Source of the DNA: Chloroflexota bacterium
Lineage (GTDB): Bacteria > Chloroflexota > Dehalococcoidia > SM23-28-2 > RBG-16-64-32
Direction of reading: 5' to 3'
DNA: 6,888 nucleotides
NCBI GenBank assembly: GCA_005880075.1
Contig: VBJT01000165.1
Location: forward strand, 1 to 6,888
The number at the start of each line of letters is the position of its first letter. Position 1 is the first letter of the stretch. The notes under the pieces are model-generated. The model did not search any database. It saw nothing but the letters and a program-made list of their open reading frames with translations, and was not told the origin of the DNA. Shown here piece after piece: positions 5,466 to 6,888 of this stretch. Position numbers and translations under genes: made by a program.

Positions 5466-6367
5466 AAAAGGCAGTGCGTAGCCTTGTGGAAGGCGCGCGT
5501 CTGCCTCTCGGACGAGGGCACGTAGAGCTCTCGCCGGTGGACGGCGTGCACGAGACGCCGGGCGGCCAGCTCCTGCTCACCCTCATTGTCCATCTGCTCG
5601 CGAGGATGAAGGGTCTCGTTTCCCATATCAGCATCGTAGGCGCGACCGAGGCTCCGCGGATGGAGGGTGTCCCACTCCCTGGCCGAAAGCTAATCGAGGG
5701 ACTCAACCGGCTCGTAGAATCGCTGTCAGGCCCAGCCTCCGAGTACACGACGCAATTTAGGCTTGGAAGGTCCGCGCAGGAGCCGGATGTGCGCCTTGCG
5801 CTCGGGTCGCGGACCTCGGGACCGGTTGACCTGTTGCTGGGCTCCGATGCCTGGCGGGCGCTCTTAGGTAGCCACGCTCGTGATAGCCGATGGACCGACC
5901 GCTGCCCGCTCGGTCCCTACCTCAGTGCTTGTCTGGCCGCCAGCGAGGTGTTCAAGCGGCTGCTGCGCATCAACTTCGGATGGAGTGAAGGCGAGTTCCT
6001 ATCGGATCTCGCCTTCTCGCTCCTGAACTACGAGGACGGCGAGACCGCCCAAGTTGGGCCGGACATTTCCGAGCTCATCCTGTCGGATCTGGCTGTGGCC
6101 GGTGCGGGCGCCGGCGGCACGGCCAGCCTCTACACCCTTGCCTCATTCCCACAGCTGGCTGGTCAACTGACGGTGGTTGAACCGGGTAATCTGAAGATCT
6201 CTAACCTTGGCAGGTATCTGATGAGTGACTACCAACAGGTCCATGATGGGGTATCCAAGCTTAGCTCGGTTCAGTCCTTCTTGAGTTCATTTGCGCCAGA
6301 CCTGACGGTTGGGCCGCACGTTCGATACGCCAGAGGGTCGGTGGGATGTGCAGACCTCGAATCCTAG
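5417..6367 (+). CDS. E1-like (ThiF-fold) activating enzyme, N-terminal part, frame broken in adenylation domain
   Basis: A 316-residue frame from ATG 5417, with AGGG at 5405-5408. Residues about 50-185 look like an inactive adenylation-type domain: a hydrophobic helix LLLTLIVHLLARMKG, SHISIVG, VDLLLGSDAWRALLG and CPLGPYLSACLAASEVFKRL, without a nucleotide-binding glycine motif. This suggests the two-lobed plan of E1 enzymes. Residues 222-296 begin the active ThiF/MoeB Rossmann domain: nucleotide loop VAGAGAGG (G229, G231, G234), strand end LTVVEPGNL, then ISNLGRY (N263, R266) and K281 in the GVSK helix, all expected ATP-site positions. After APDLTV (about residue 298) the frame turns to unrelated sequence and stops at 6365. 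The rest of the domain continues in the next frame. Intact family members would be near 500 residues. As read, this product lacks the catalytic aspartate, zinc cysteines and C-terminal half. Confidence -1.
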   Translation: MAEYDRIETETETHRLEKAVRSLVEGARLPLGRGHVELSPVDGVHETPGGQLLLTLIVHLLARMKGLVSHISIVGATEAPRMEGVPLPGRKLIEGLNRLVESLSGPASEYTTQFRLGRSAQEPDVRLALGSRTSGPVDLLLGSDAWRALLGSHARDSRWTDRCPLGPYLSACLAASEVFKRLLRINFGWSEGEFLSDLAFSLLNYEDGETAQVGPDISELILSDLAVAGAGAGGTASLYTLASFPQLAGQLTVVEPGNLKISNLGRYLMSDYQQVHDGVSKLSSVQSFLSSFAPDLTVGPHVRYARGSVGCADLES

Positions 6368-6887
6368 GTCAATCATCGAGGCTGGCGTAATGCGTCTGCT
6401 CTATTCGGTTCTTCGGGTAGTTCCTGGCGGATGGTGCCTGGAATGCAAGTGTCCCAAGGATCCGGACGTGACGTGGAAGCGAAGGGCGCTGCGCTGGGGC
6501 TTGTCGGTTGAAGAAGTTCGGCGCCGACATGCAGAGCGCACTTCGGTTACTGAGGAAGATCTTGCTCGGCTTGCTGAGGTGCAGGGGCGGCCCGTGGACG
6601 ATTACGCACCGCTCTTGGGAATCCCCTTCGACGAGGTGCCAAGTATCACGGAGTGTGGGGAGACGCCTCTGCTTCTCGGGGTACCGAGCCAGGCCCCGAT
6701 TCTGCCTCTGGTCACGACGGCCGCCGGGATCTTGATTGCTGGTGAAGTGGTAAAGGAGACTCTGGGCATCACTCCCACCCTCAACAATGTCTTCGAGCAC
6801 GACCTGCGCTTCCCGCCGAGGGCGCGGAACCAACGGTTTCGCCGTCGCCTCGACAACTGTCCCGCTTGTCAGGGTCCGTTGGCCTAA
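6309..6887 (+). pseudogene. E1-like activating enzyme, C-terminal part, in shifted frame
   Basis: This open frame continues the E1-like protein one base out of register. From a nominal TTG at 6309 it gives 192 residues. DTPEGRWDVQ (6-15) is the Rossmann DxxxxR segment with the Mg-ATP aspartate. WCLECKCP (42-49) and NCPACQGP (183-190) are the paired zinc-binding CxxC motifs of ThiF/MoeB/E1 proteins. SITECGET (113-120) offers C116 as a possible Ubl-accepting cysteine, and VPSQAPILPLVTTAAGILIAGEVVKE (split here as 125-150) is the crossover helix region. The frame is closed upstream by TGA at 6303, so the break lies between 6306 and 6367, most likely near 6308-6320. TTG 6309 has no ribosome binding site. 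ATG 6390 has GAGG at 6378-6381 but would omit the aspartate segment. Stop TAA is at 6885-6887, one base from the window end. The family assignment is firm. Whether the break is real or a sequencing error is open. Confidence -1.
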
Positions 6888-6888
6888 C

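Noticed and set aside
6300..6320. Programmed ribosomal frameshift in the E1-like gene
   Set aside because: There is no slippery sequence or clear stimulatory stem, and the expected residues between the two halves are absent, which a frameshift would not explain.
6369..6856. Minus-strand frames of 84-154 codons opposite the E1 C-terminal part
   Set aside because: They are shadows of a frame with clear E1 motifs and show no domain or initiation signal.

Overview
The window looks like a moderately GC-rich bacterial chromosome segment. The long secreted protein on the left (signal peptide, cohesin-like region, proline-rich linker, then a PPDxQxAVGP segment) recalls proteins of Chloroflexota such as Dehalococcoidia. 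That taxonomic guess is an inference from protein style only.

Left part (1-2560, minus strand): a 5'-complete secreted protein gene runs off the left edge. Upstream of it lies a NarL/FixJ-type response regulator gene whose receiver domain has lost its acidic pair. A 16-bp palindrome matching the NarL 7-2-7 consensus sits directly against a plausible promoter of the regulator, centred about 42.5 bp before the predicted transcription start, which suggests autoregulation. Positions 2263-2560 hold no gene I can support.

Middle (2561-4019, minus strand): a two-gene toxin-antitoxin module. A HigB/RelE-like toxin overlaps by 20 bp a 369-residue protein that joins a HigA-type helix-turn-helix domain to an ImmA/IrrE-type HExxH metalloprotease domain.

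Right part (4177-6887, plus strand): a divergent, tightly packed ubiquitin-like conjugation cassette in the order Ubl (beta-grasp, DUF2604-like), E2-like, JAB/JAMM isopeptidase, E1-like. This is the gene order described for Bil anti-phage systems and related bacterial ubiquitin-like operons, but here the Ubl is a single domain. The intended chemistry would be activation of the Ubl by E1, transfer to the E2 cysteine and then to a target, with removal or processing by the JAB enzyme. Two things argue against an ordinary working copy. The Ubl has no glycine in its last 14 residues. The E1 reading frame is broken in the middle of its adenylation domain, with about 20-25 expected residues missing at the break.

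The 157-bp gap between the toxin and Ubl genes carries an AAAGGTAA/TTACCTTT palindrome with an extra half-site, and next to it a sigma-70-like promoter for the Ubl operon whose spacer holds a second palindrome. The toxin-antitoxin regulator may therefore also control the conjugation operon. The arrangement looks like a small defence island.
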